Positions 36,743 through 46,722 of a DNA stretch of 64,000 bases are shown piece by piece. This DNA is from Thermocatellispora tengchongensis (GTDB taxonomy: Bacteria; Actinomycetota; Actinomycetes; Streptosporangiales; Streptosporangiaceae), in assembly GCF_014202315.1 (NCBI RefSeq), contig NZ_JACHGN010000010.1:62001-126000 (forward strand). The letters run 5' to 3'. Position 1 is the stretch's first letter; every line of letters begins with the position of its first letter. Made by a program: the position numbers and the translations under genes. Below the pieces are notes generated by a model. It was not told the origin of the DNA, searched no databases, and saw nothing but the letters and a program-made list of their open reading frames with translations.

Positions 36743-38005
36743 ATGCGATCGACACCCATGACCCCGGCGGCATGCCTGAGCCTGATGGCGTCCGCCGTGG
36801 CCCTCACCTGCCTCCTGACCGCCGCGCCGGCCTCGGCCACGCCCCTCACTCACACGCCCGCGCGCCCCTCGAACCCCGCCGCGTCCGGATCGTCCGCGCC
36901 CGCCCCCTTCGACAAACGGGCGGTCCACGCCGCCCTGGAGGCGGCGGTCGGCGACTCGGTGGTGGGCGTACAGGCCAGGGTGAGCGGGCGGGACGCCCGC
37001 TGGGCGGGTACGGCGGGCAGCGCCGAGGCGGGCCGTACGCGTCCCGTCCCGCGCGAGGGCCGGTTCCGCATCGGCAGCATCACCAAGACCTTCGTGGCCA
37101 CCGTGGTCCTGCAACTCGTCGCCGAGGGCAGGATCGGCCTGGACCGGCCGATCCAGGAGTACCTGCCGGACGCGCTGCCTGCGGACTATCCGCCGATCAC
37201 CGTACGGCACCTCCTGCAGCACACCAGCGGCATCCCCAACTACCGCCCCGAGGTCATGTCGGACCCGGAGGAGGTGCTGCGCCACCGCTGGCGGCAGTGG
37301 CACCCAGGGGAACTGGTCGCCGTCGCCACGGCCCACCCCCGCCTGTTCGAGCCCGGCACCGCCCAGAGCTACGGCAACACCAACTACATCCTGCTCGGCA
37401 TGCTGATCCAGGACGCCACCGGCCGTACCTGGGAGCAGGAGGTAACCCGCCGCCTGATCAAGCCCCTCGGCCTCACCGCCACCTCCGCCCCCGACCGGGA
37501 CCCGCACATCCCCGGCCCGCACGCCCACGGCTACATGACGGCCGGCGGTAGGCTCGTGGACATCACCGTCGTCAACCCCTCCGCCGTGGACGCCGCCGGC
37601 GCGATGATCTCCTCCACCCGGGACCTGAACACCTTCCTCGGCGCCCTGCTGACCGGCGCCGTACTGCCGCCCCCGCTGCTCGCGGAGATGCTGCGCCCCT
37701 TCCCCGGCGGCACGGTCGGCATCGCCGGCTACGGCCTCGGCGTCATGACGCTGACCCTGCCCCCGGAGTGCGGCGGCGAGACCCTGTACGGCCACGGCGG
37801 CGGCACCTTCGGCTTCTCCAGCCTCGCCCTCGCCACCCGCGACGCCCGCCGCCTGGCGATCTCCACCAACACGACCGCCTTCGACGACGCGAACTCGCCC
37901 CTCCCCAAGCTCCTGGCCATCACCCAGGCCGCGTACTGCGGCCCGGCGACCTCCCCGCCCGCCGGAACCGGCAGCAGCAACCGGCCGCCCCTCGCCCCGG
38001 CGTGA
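36743..38005 (+). CDS. secreted serine hydrolase, beta-lactamase/DD-peptidase family
   Basis: About 420 residues. A signal peptide (about 1-37, ending ASA|TP) exports it. Class C/DD-peptidase motifs: SITK (about residue 108; nucleophile Ser and Lys), YGNTN (about 207) and HGGGTFG (about 345). Closest in layout to Streptomyces R61 D-alanyl-D-alanine carboxypeptidase. It may trim peptidoglycan or hydrolyse esters or beta-lactams. ATGs at 36743 and 36758 are both possible starts. The kinase/regulator pair on the other strand may control it through the repeated palindromes. Confidence 0.9.
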   Translation: MRSTPMTPAACLSLMASAVALTCLLTAAPASATPLTHTPARPSNPAASGSSAPAPFDKRAVHAALEAAVGDSVVGVQARVSGRDARWAGTAGSAEAGRTRPVPREGRFRIGSITKTFVATVVLQLVAEGRIGLDRPIQEYLPDALPADYPPITVRHLLQHTSGIPNYRPEVMSDPEEVLRHRWRQWHPGELVAVATAHPRLFEPGTAQSYGNTNYILLGMLIQDATGRTWEQEVTRRLIKPLGLTATSAPDRDPHIPGPHAHGYMTAGGRLVDITVVNPSAVDAAGAMISSTRDLNTFLGALLTGAVLPPPLLAEMLRPFPGGTVGIAGYGLGVMTLTLPPECGGETLYGHGGGTFGFSSLALATRDARRLAISTNTTAFDDANSPLPKLLAITQAAYCGPATSPPAGTGSSNRPPLAPA

Positions 38006-38186
38006 CCCAAGGGCGCGACGAAGCCGCCCTCCACAGAAGGCGAGAGCCGAGGAAGGGGAAAAGGCGAGAGCCGAGGAGCGGCGATCGAGGCGCCCGCCCG
38101 ATCCTGACCCTCCGATCGGACGACCTTGGCCATAAGGTGTGCCCGAAGTTATGAGATCTCCTCTTTGAGCGGTGGGCGCACGAAAG

Positions 38187-40229
<2,043 letters not shown>

Positions 40230-41408
40230 CCGCGAAGACCGCAGCGTGCCCAGCCCTTGATCAAGGGCGTACGTCCTCGCCCCGGCCCGTGAGCGTCAGG
40301 CCGGTGGCGCGGATGTGCGTTGGCGGCATGGATGACGGCGGCGGCGCCGACGGCACTGCCGAGGCCAGCGGGCGCCGGTGGTGCCGACGGTGCCATGGCA
40401 TGGCCGGCGCTGATGGCGCGGGTGGAGGATGGGCCGGCCCAAGCGTGGGCGCTGCCGGTGCGTTGGATGGCACGGGCTACGCGGTATGGCGGTGGCGACC
40501 AGGGTGGCACATATTGGTCAAGGGGGCCGCAGGTGGCGAGGGTGGGCCCTAGCACGTCCGGTGCCGGTGGCGCGAACGGCGCACGCTGCACGGTATGGCG
40601 TGCGGGCGAGGGCGGCGCATGTGGGGGCAGCAAGGCGGCGCACATGGCGCGGATGGTGACGGCATGCGCGGTGCCGGAGGCGCACAGGCCATTGTTGTGG
40701 CGCCGAGCGCGGGTGGTGGGGGAACGCGGGTGGTGCGGCGGCGCGGTAGCGCGGGTGGCAGACGTGGCGGGTCGCCCCAGGGATGGCGGGTGGTCCGTGT
40801 GGTGCTGGTGGCCCGGATGGTGTGGGGGGCGGTATGCGGGCGAGAAGGTGGCATGTGGCCCGGTGGCCGGCGTGGCGGGCAGCACCAGTGGCGTGGTAGC
40901 GCGGGTGGCACACGTGGCGTGGGCAGCCCAGGGGTGGATGGCCCCGGTGGCCCCCGTCGTGTTGGTGGCGCGATGGCAGGGGGCGGCGCGGTGTGGCGCT
41001 GACGCGCCAGGGCTGCGCAGGTGGCGGATGGCGCCGTAGCGCGGTCGGTGCCGGTGGCGCAGACGTGATGGCGAGGTCTGCTGGTGGTCGGGGCGCTCTT
41101 TGTCCTGATGGCGGTGAAGACGTGTCGTCTCCGCATGCCGATGGTGGTGGAGACTTGCATCTCGGCAGGTTGATGGTGGTGGAGACGTGTCGTCTCGGCA
41201 GGCGATGTGCCTGTGCCGCCGTGTTGCAGTGGGTGGCGGTGGGGCGCTGCGTGGGGCCGGCGGGGGGTGGGGTGATCCGGTGGCCATGGTGGTGGCGTGG
41301 ATGAGGGCGTATCGCCGTTGGTGAATGGTCCTGTTCTCCTTCCGCATGCGTGGGCTTTTCCGGAGGTGGCCGGGCGTGATGGGGGGATGTGGGGCTAGCC
41401 TGCCGGGC
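40230..41408. other. gene-free G-rich repetitive region
   Basis: No convincing gene in ~1.18 kb. Open frames exist (for example 40320-41039 plus, and a long minus-strand frame) but they are Trp/Cys/Gly- or His/Thr/Pro-rich and match nothing. The plus strand is strongly biased to G and GGTGGC-type words. A ~75-bp direct repeat (core AGCGCGGGTGGCA) recurs with a 150-bp period at 40748 and 40898. Near the right end lie three ~33-bp tandem units. Possible decayed coding sequence or repeat-expanded spacer. Confidence 0.7.
41107..41203. repeat. three ~33-bp tandem units with an internal palindrome
   Basis: Units start at 41107, 41140 and 41172 with GATGGYGGTG. The third contains the perfect inverted repeat GAGACG-TGT-CGTCTC; the first has the same element with one change in the left arm, and the middle copy is mutated. 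About 200 bp upstream of the EI24 gene. Confidence 0.75.
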
Positions 41409-42197
41409 ATGCAAGCTGTGCGTGCCTTCTTCGAGGGCGTCGGGTTCTTCTTTCAAGGGCTGCGCTGGACTGCGCGGCATCCGCGCTGGTGGCTGTTCGG
41501 GCTGTTGCCGGCGCTGGTGGCGCTGGTCGTCTATGTCGTTGTGCTGATCTTCCTCGGGAACAGGGCCGGGGACATCGCGGTCTTCCTCACCCCCTTCGCC
41601 GATGACTGGAGCGCGGGACTCAGGGACACGGTTCGTACGCTGCTCGCCGTCGTGATCTTCGGTGCCGGGCTGGCGGTGGCCGTGCTGACGTTCACCGCGC
41701 TCACCCTCGCCGTCGGCGAGCCCTTCTACGAGAAGCTGTCGGAGAAAGTGGAGGAGAGCTACGGCGAGGTGCCGAGCGAGGACGACACCCCCTGGTGGCG
41801 GGCGATTCCCCGATCCATACGGGACAGCCTCGTGACGCTCTGCTGGGTGCTGTTGTTCACCATTCCTCTTTTCGCGCTCGGGTTCGTGCCGGTGGTGGGC
41901 CAGACCGTGGTGCCCGTGCTGGGCGCGCTGGTGTCGGGGTTCTTCCTCACGGTGGAACTCACCGCCCTGGCGATGGAGCGCAGGGGCATGCGGCGGAAGG
42001 TGCGCTTCGGCGTACTGCGTGGCAACAAGGCGACGTCGCTCGGGTTCGGCGTAATCGTCTTCCTTGTCTTCCTGGTGCCGCTCGGCGCCGTCGTGGCCAT
42101 GCCCGTGGCCGTCGCCGGGGCGGCGATCATGGTGCGGCTCCGGCTGGTCCCAGCTCAGGCGAGTGGTACGGAGTCTCCGTCGGTGCCGCAGGGCTGA
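41409..42197 (+). CDS. EI24/CysZ-like membrane protein
   Basis: 262 residues with four or five membrane helices. The N-terminus MQAVRAFFEGVGFFFQGLRW and the central GEPFYEKLSEKVE (about 105-117) are hallmarks of the bacterial EI24 domain family, related to CysZ sulfate permease. In actinobacteria these are usually uncharacterised membrane proteins. Start taken at ATG 41409; an ATG at 41379 is in frame. Its 3' end overlaps the convergent DUF4192 gene by 71 bp. Confidence 0.82.
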   Translation: MQAVRAFFEGVGFFFQGLRWTARHPRWWLFGLLPALVALVVYVVVLIFLGNRAGDIAVFLTPFADDWSAGLRDTVRTLLAVVIFGAGLAVAVLTFTALTLAVGEPFYEKLSEKVEESYGEVPSEDDTPWWRAIPRSIRDSLVTLCWVLLFTIPLFALGFVPVVGQTVVPVLGALVSGFFLTVELTALAMERRGMRRKVRFGVLRGNKATSLGFGVIVFLVFLVPLGAVVAMPVAVAGAAIMVRLRLVPAQASGTESPSVPQG

Positions 42198-43425
42198 ATC
42201 GGGCAGGCTCTGCCGTGCCCGGCACGTCGTCTCCTGACGCCGGGCCCTCCTCGTTCAGGATGCCGACCATCGGCAGCAGCCAGGACATGCGTGGCGTGCC
42301 CATCGTCTCGTCGAGCTCGGCGGGGCCGGGCATCCGGTCGGCGAGGGCGGCAGGAGACAGGAAGTGCTGGAGCGCGTGCATCAGCAGCCTCGCCATCGAG
42401 TAGCCGGGATCGATGGCCAGCGCCCGTCGCAGCGCGATCCCGGCGAACGCGCTGTTGCCGTCGCGCCAGGCCGCCAGGCCGAGCAGTGAGGCCACCGGCG
42501 GCACGAACCGGGGCTCCAGGCGGCGCGTGAGGTCCTGCCACAGCGCGAGGTGGGTCCTGAGCGTGGCGTCGCTCATCAGGGTCCACGCCTCGTCTCTGAC
42601 TCTGATCACCGTGAGGGCGATCCCCAGGCGTACGGCCTCGTCGTCGGTGAGGCGCCGGAGATGGGTCGGCGGATGCGTTCGAGGATGCGCTGGAGGATGC
42701 GCTGGAGGATGTGCGGGGGGACACGCGGGGGGATGGCCGGTCGGGGGTGGAGCGCCCGCGGCGAGGTCCGGTTGCGGGCCCAGGGCAGTGCGGACGCGGG
42801 CGATGCCCTCGGCAACGAAGTCGCGGGCCAGGGCGTCGGCGTCACGGCACAGTTGCAGGCGGCGGAGGGTGTCGGCTACGGCCGCGTCGGTCGCCCGCCG
42901 GATGGCCTGTCTCGGCGCGCCGACGTAGGGGTCCAGCGAGCGCTCCAGCGCCTCCCGGTCGGGCAGCGCCACCATGCCACTGAGCGTGGCCTGCGCCGCG
43001 ATGCGGCTGCCTTTGGGATCGTAGGGTCTGCCATCGGGCGGACAGCACGACGTGTCGGTGCATATATAGGACCAGAACCGGCCGTTCTCCACCCGGAGCG
43101 CCTCCAGGACCGCGAGGCCGGACCTCCGGGCCAGGGCACGCAGTGTGTCGATCGCGGGAGTGACGAGAGCGCCCGGTCCGTAGCCGGCCAGGATGATCCG
43201 CGACATCTTCTCGCGGCGCAGCAGCGGGACGAGGTCGTCGGTGGCGCCGGCATCCAGGGGGAGGTCCCAGCGCAGCATGAAGCGTGTGTGCGCCAGTGGC
43301 GGGTCACCGGTCAGGCCGATGAGCACGAGGCTGTCGCTGGGATGGAAGCCCAGCACATAGGGGACGGTGGCGAGCACGTCGTCGGGGGCGGAGACGCGGA
43401 GTTCGGGGCGGGTGTCGTCGAGCAT
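42127..43425 (-). CDS. DUF4192 family protein
   Basis: 432 residues from ATG 43425. DUF4192 hallmarks: VSAPDDVLATVPYVLGFHPSDSLVLIGL near residue 10 (in adjacent runs), RWDLPLD, ENGRFWSYICTDTSCCPPDGRPYDP (about 115-140, two parts with the conserved CC) and a C-terminal LGLAAWRDGNSAFAGIALRRAL. A Pro/His-rich insert near residue 245 comes from 12-bp DNA repeats. Common in actinobacteria; no function known. Convergent overlap with the EI24 gene. Confidence 0.87.
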   Translation of the reverse strand: MLDDTRPELRVSAPDDVLATVPYVLGFHPSDSLVLIGLTGDPPLAHTRFMLRWDLPLDAGATDDLVPLLRREKMSRIILAGYGPGALVTPAIDTLRALARRSGLAVLEALRVENGRFWSYICTDTSCCPPDGRPYDPKGSRIAAQATLSGMVALPDREALERSLDPYVGAPRQAIRRATDAAVADTLRRLQLCRDADALARDFVAEGIARVRTALGPQPDLAAGAPPPTGHPPACPPAHPPAHPPAHPRTHPPTHLRRLTDDEAVRLGIALTVIRVRDEAWTLMSDATLRTHLALWQDLTRRLEPRFVPPVASLLGLAAWRDGNSAFAGIALRRALAIDPGYSMARLLMHALQHFLSPAALADRMPGPAELDETMGTPRMSWLLPMVGILNEEGPASGDDVPGTAEPARFSPAAPTETPYHSPELGPAGAAP

Positions 43426-44081
43426 GCGGCCAAGAGTGCCTTGGCGGGAAATCGGGGGCGGAGGCGAACGCGGTTCTGTGGACGGGGCGGGGGGCGTCTC
43501 CCGTTGCGGTGTCCGGCTGTGGATAAGAGAGGTGGTGGGCCCGGCGGGCACTGGGGGGAGTGGGGTGGGCCCGGCGGGGAGTGGGGTGGGCCCGGCGGGG
43601 GCTGTGTGGTGGTCGGGCGTGGAGCGAGCGGGTGCTGGGGCGTCGGGGGGGTTGGGGCTTGGAGTTGGGCTGGGGGTGGGGGTTGGGGGGAGTCGGGCTG
43701 GGGGGTCGGGGTTGGGGGTGGGGGAGGCCCGAGGGGCGCGGGTTCAAGGTCGGCCGGTGGGTTTCGTGGCGGGGCGCTTTGGGGCGTTCGTGCTCTGGTG
43801 CTGGGCTTGGGGGTGGCCGCAGCGGGACTGGCGATGGTGGCGGGTGGCTGCGTGGCCGGGTTGGGGTGGGGGCGTGGCGGGGAATGGCGGGGCGGAGGCG
43901 CGGTGGTGGGGGATGGGAGCGCGTAGGCGGGCGGCCGTGGGTTTGTTGCGTGGGTGTTTGAGTGGGGCGGGGGCGTCCGCGCAGCATGACGCCGCCGCTC
44001 GGTGCCGGCGGCGGTTAGGGGTGACAGGAGGTGTCGCCGGTTGGGGGCGTGCGGGCGGGGGTGGGCTCTGGGCGGGGTGGG
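43426..44081. other. gene-free G-tract region
   Basis: No credible gene in 656 bp; open frames here are nearly all Gly/Trp/Arg/Val. GTGGGCCCGGCGGG occurs three times (43535, 43565, 43586). From about 43640 to 43740 the plus strand is mostly runs of three to seven G separated by one to three bases, a strong potential G-quadruplex block. A GCCGCCG/CGGCGGC hairpin lies near 43990. Confidence 0.75.
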
Positions 44082-44420
44082 TCAGCTTTCGAGGCGGCGG
44101 CGGCGTTCGTTGTACGCGCGCATGCGGGGCGGGTAGCCCGTGAGCTGGACGTCGTAGACCGGGAGGGCGAGGTCGCGGGCGACGCGGCGGATGACGTCGG
44201 GGGAGCCGACGCGCCTTCTGGTCCACTCGCCGTCGTCGGCTACGGCGACGGCCGTGGTGTCGGTGGCGAAGGTTTCGGGCTCGACGTAGAACTCGACCCC
44301 GGCACGGGACTTCGCGAACTCGATGAGGGCCTCGATGTCGGCGTCGGTGGCCTCACGGTCGAACTTGGCCAGCCGTTGACCGCGGCGTCGGCGGAGGCCA
44401 TAGCGATCGCGCCATCTCAT
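44082..44420 (-). CDS. small conserved-looking protein of unknown function
   Basis: 112 residues starting MRWRDRYGLRRRRG from ATG 44420, with AAGGAG close upstream. Basic ends flank a mixed alpha/beta core (ADIEALIEFAKSRAGVEFYV then ETFATDTTAVAVADDGEW) with normal amino-acid composition, unlike the neighbouring repetitive DNA. No family recognised. Divergent from the DUF1707 protein gene. Confidence 0.7.
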   Translation of the reverse strand: MRWRDRYGLRRRRGQRLAKFDREATDADIEALIEFAKSRAGVEFYVEPETFATDTTAVAVADDGEWTRRRVGSPDVIRRVARDLALPVYDVQLTGYPPRMRAYNERRRRLES

Positions 44421-44569
44421 GTCTCCTTGTATACCTCGCCTTGGCCGTTCTTGGCGTGGTCTACGGGCACTATCGGGGTTCCGTCGGGGTTTCTCCGGAT
44501 GTTCTCGGGCGGGTGGCGGGCGCACGATGGGGATACGGGAAACACAACTGACCGAAGGGGTTGCTGCAC

Positions 44570-45208
44570 ATGGCAGGCACGCCGTACGACACGGCACCGA
44601 CTCTGACGCCTCGGCCTCCGCAGCCTCCGCGCTGGCAGGGGCCCGCGGGAGGGCCTCGGTCGCATGTCGACCTCCGGGTGAGCAACGACGATCGGGAGCA
44701 GGTCGTCGAGCACGTCAAGGCAGCGTACGCGGAGGGGCGCTTCGACAAGGACGAGTTCGACGAGCGCGTGCACCGGGCCATGACGGCTCAGACGCACGCC
44801 GACCTCGTGCCCATCATGCAGGAGTTGTACGGCGTGCGCCCGGCCGCGCCCGCGCCCGTGCCGCCCGTCGGCCCCCGCCCCGGATTCGGGCATGTCGAGT
44901 CGGGAGACCGGCTCGCGGCCGGTGCCGCGCACCTGCTGCCGCTGCTCGGGCTCGTGGTGATCGGGCCGTTGATCGTGATGCTGGCCGGCCGGGCCTCGCC
45001 GTACATCCGGGCGCACGCGGTCGAGGCGCTGAACTTCCAGTTGACCGTCCTCGGGGCGAGCATCCTGCTGCCGTTCACCGTGATCGGCCTGATCGTGGTC
45101 CCGGTGATCTGGGTCGTGGCCTTCGTGCTGTCGGTCGTCGCGGGCGTGTCGGCGCTGACCGAGGGTCGTTTCTACCGCTACCCGCTCACGCTGCGGCTGG
45201 TGAAGTGA
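44570..45208 (+). CDS. DUF1707-DUF4870 membrane protein
   Basis: 212 residues. The DUF1707 domain (about 30-82: LRVSNDDREQVVEHVKAAYA, then EGRFDKDEFDERVHRAM) is a short SHOCT-like module. A Pro-rich hinge follows, then a DUF4870-type membrane domain (about 112-210) with GDRLAAGAAHLLPLLGL, SPYIRAHAVEALNFQ and three helices. Such fusions are frequent in actinobacteria and of unknown role. ATG 44570 is preferred over TTG 44561. Confidence 0.87.
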   Translation: MAGTPYDTAPTLTPRPPQPPRWQGPAGGPRSHVDLRVSNDDREQVVEHVKAAYAEGRFDKDEFDERVHRAMTAQTHADLVPIMQELYGVRPAAPAPVPPVGPRPGFGHVESGDRLAAGAAHLLPLLGLVVIGPLIVMLAGRASPYIRAHAVEALNFQLTVLGASILLPFTVIGLIVVPVIWVVAFVLSVVAGVSALTEGRFYRYPLTLRLVK

Positions 45209-45838
45209 TCAGCGGGCCAGGACCTCGTACCTGACCCGCATGACGCCCGCGCCCGTGTCGCCGATCGCGGCGAACGCGGCCCTGGACAGGTCCAGGCACC
45301 TGCCGCCGATGTACGGGCCCCGGTCGTTGATGCGCACGGTGACCGCGCGCCCGCTGGAGGGGTTGATCACCCTGACCCGGCTGCCCAGGGGGAGGGACTT
45401 GTGCGCGGCCGTCATCGCGTCGGGGTTGAAGCGTTCGCCGCTCGCGGTCATCTGGGGTTCGTCGTAGAAGGAGGCGCCGCACGATCCGCTGCTGATCACC
45501 TTCGCGGCCTTGCGCTTGGGCTTGGGCTTCGCGGTGGTCTTGGGGGCGGCCTTCGGCTCCGCCTTGGCCTCCGGTTCGGAGGTGGGGGTGGACGTCGGGG
45601 ATTGCGTGGGGGTGGGTTCTGGCGTCGGGGTCACCGCGGAGGTCTGGGGGATCGCAGGGGTCTGGGGGGAGAGCTTGGGGGCTGCCGCGGGGAGGTGGGC
45701 CGCCGTTCTCGCCAGGGGGGCGGGCGCCTCCTGACGGGCGATCACGGCCCAGGTGGCGGCGGCTGCCGTCACGGCGGCTACGGCGCAGGTGGCGGTGATG
45801 ACACGGCGGCGGGTACGCCGGCTGGAGTGCTGGCCCAC
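45209..45838 (-). CDS. RlpA-like double-psi beta-barrel protein
   Basis: 209 residues from GTG 45838; the frame is open further upstream to 45985. A signal anchor (about 15-35) is followed by a Pro/Lys/Thr/Glu-rich spacer (about 50-115) and a C-terminal RlpA/DPBB domain (about 118-209): GSCGASFYDEPQMTASGERFNPD (two runs), LPLGSRVRVINPSSGR and VRINDRGPYIGGRCLDLSRAA. RlpA domains act on glycan strands (lytic transglycosylase) and need the conserved Asp in INDRGP, present here. A secreted, wall-spanning role is likely. Confidence 0.85.
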   Translation of the reverse strand: MGQHSSRRTRRRVITATCAVAAVTAAAATWAVIARQEAPAPLARTAAHLPAAAPKLSPQTPAIPQTSAVTPTPEPTPTQSPTSTPTSEPEAKAEPKAAPKTTAKPKPKRKAAKVISSGSCGASFYDEPQMTASGERFNPDAMTAAHKSLPLGSRVRVINPSSGRAVTVRINDRGPYIGGRCLDLSRAAFAAIGDTGAGVMRVRYEVLAR

Positions 45839-46072
45839 GGCTGACCACGGCTCCTTGTTCGGGGGCAGGGGAGGAGACGGGAGCACGGGCCGCGGCCGAG
45901 GGGAGAGGGCGCGGCCCGTGCCCGGATGCGGGGAGGTCCCGCGTGGTGCAGCCGACCATATTGGACAAAACTGGGACAAAGACACCTTAATGGGATATAT
46001 CGTGACTTATATCACTATTGGGGTGATCGGGGATGAAGGTGGCGCCGGGGGTGGTGTGGTGACGTCGGCGGC
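45839..46072. promoter_or_regulatory. leader of the RlpA-like gene with AT-rich promoter patch
   Basis: Around 45955-46020 an AT-rich island (with TATATC and TTATATCAC words and a GTGA/TCAC dyad) stands out against the GC-rich surroundings and is the probable promoter. Between it and the start lies a GC-rich leader with short inverted repeats. I looked for a c-di-AMP riboswitch, often found before cell-wall hydrolase genes, and could not match its core. Confidence 0.4.
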
Positions 46073-46225
46073 GGCGTGGGGTGGCGCTCGCTCGTGCGTG
46101 TGATGGCGCTGTGCAGCGGCGGCGGCGTGGGGTGGCCCTCGCTCGTGCGTATGACGGCGCTGCGCGGCGGCGGGGTCGTGGGGTGGCCCTCGCTCGTGCG
46201 TATGACGGCGCTGCGCGGCGGCGGG
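46073..46225. repeat. 51-bp tandem repeat, three copies
   Basis: Units start at 46073, 46124 and 46175. Units two and three are almost identical, unit one carries several changes. The unit length is a multiple of three, so all frames remain open through it, but no real protein is recognisable. Confidence 0.9.
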
Positions 46226-46722
46226 GGCGTGCCGGGTCGGCGTCCGCGCCAATCAAACGCCGGGTGAGGCGCCGCTCGGCAGGGCAAAGGGCAACGGGCA
46301 ACGGGCGAAGGACTGGGCGAAGCGGCGAGTGAGGGCCGGCGCATGGGTGGGTGGGACCGCTGGGTGAGCAGCGGCGTTGGGGTGCGCTGGGCGGATGGGC
46401 GGCTGTTGGCGTAAGGGGTGTGCGTGGGGGCGTGGGGGCGGGCTGGCGTAAGGAGTCGCGGGGCGGCCAGTGGGGGTCGGCTCAGGGGGCCGCTGGGCGG
46501 GGGCCGTCGTAGGGGCGGCGGGGTGCCGCGTGGGGGCCGGGGCGCGGTGGGCGGGGCCGCTGGGTGGCCCTCAGCGTAAGGGGCGGTGGGGTGGCACGCG
46601 GGGGCCGGCGCACGGTGGGGCGGGGGGCGGCATATGGGTGGCGGGGCGCTGGGTGAGGGGCTGCGCAATGCGTACGGCGCTCGGCAAAGGGCTGGGGGAG
46701 GCGCCCGTGCGAGTCTGTCTCG
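46226..46722. other. gene-free G-rich spacer
   Basis: About 500 bp downstream of the ligase gene with no credible coding sequence. Words such as GGGGCCG, GGCGCACGGTGGGCGGGG and GGGGCGGTGGGG recur irregularly. Same plus-strand G bias as the regions at 40.2-41.4 and 43.4-44.1 kb. Confidence 0.65.

Larger units (their letters stand above)
36527..36746. repeat. three degenerate 66-80-bp tandem units
   Basis: Three related units (about 36527-36598, 36599-36665 and 36666-36746) share blocks CCACCA/CTCCACCAC, GCCCGTG, a CATCCC/CGTCCC stretch and ATGAAGCC. The first and third begin with the GGTAGA palindrome. The start codon of the serine hydrolase gene lies in the last unit, so the 5' region seems to have been duplicated. 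Confidence 0.7.

Noticed and set aside
40320-41039. 239-codon plus-strand open frame in the G-rich spacer
   Set aside because: Trp/Cys/Gly/Arg-rich with repeats; no recognisable domain or ribosome binding site. Kept only as part of the gene-free region.
45839-46020. c-di-AMP (ydaO) riboswitch upstream of the RlpA-like gene
   Set aside because: Position is typical, but the conserved core could not be matched by eye. A covariance-model search would decide.
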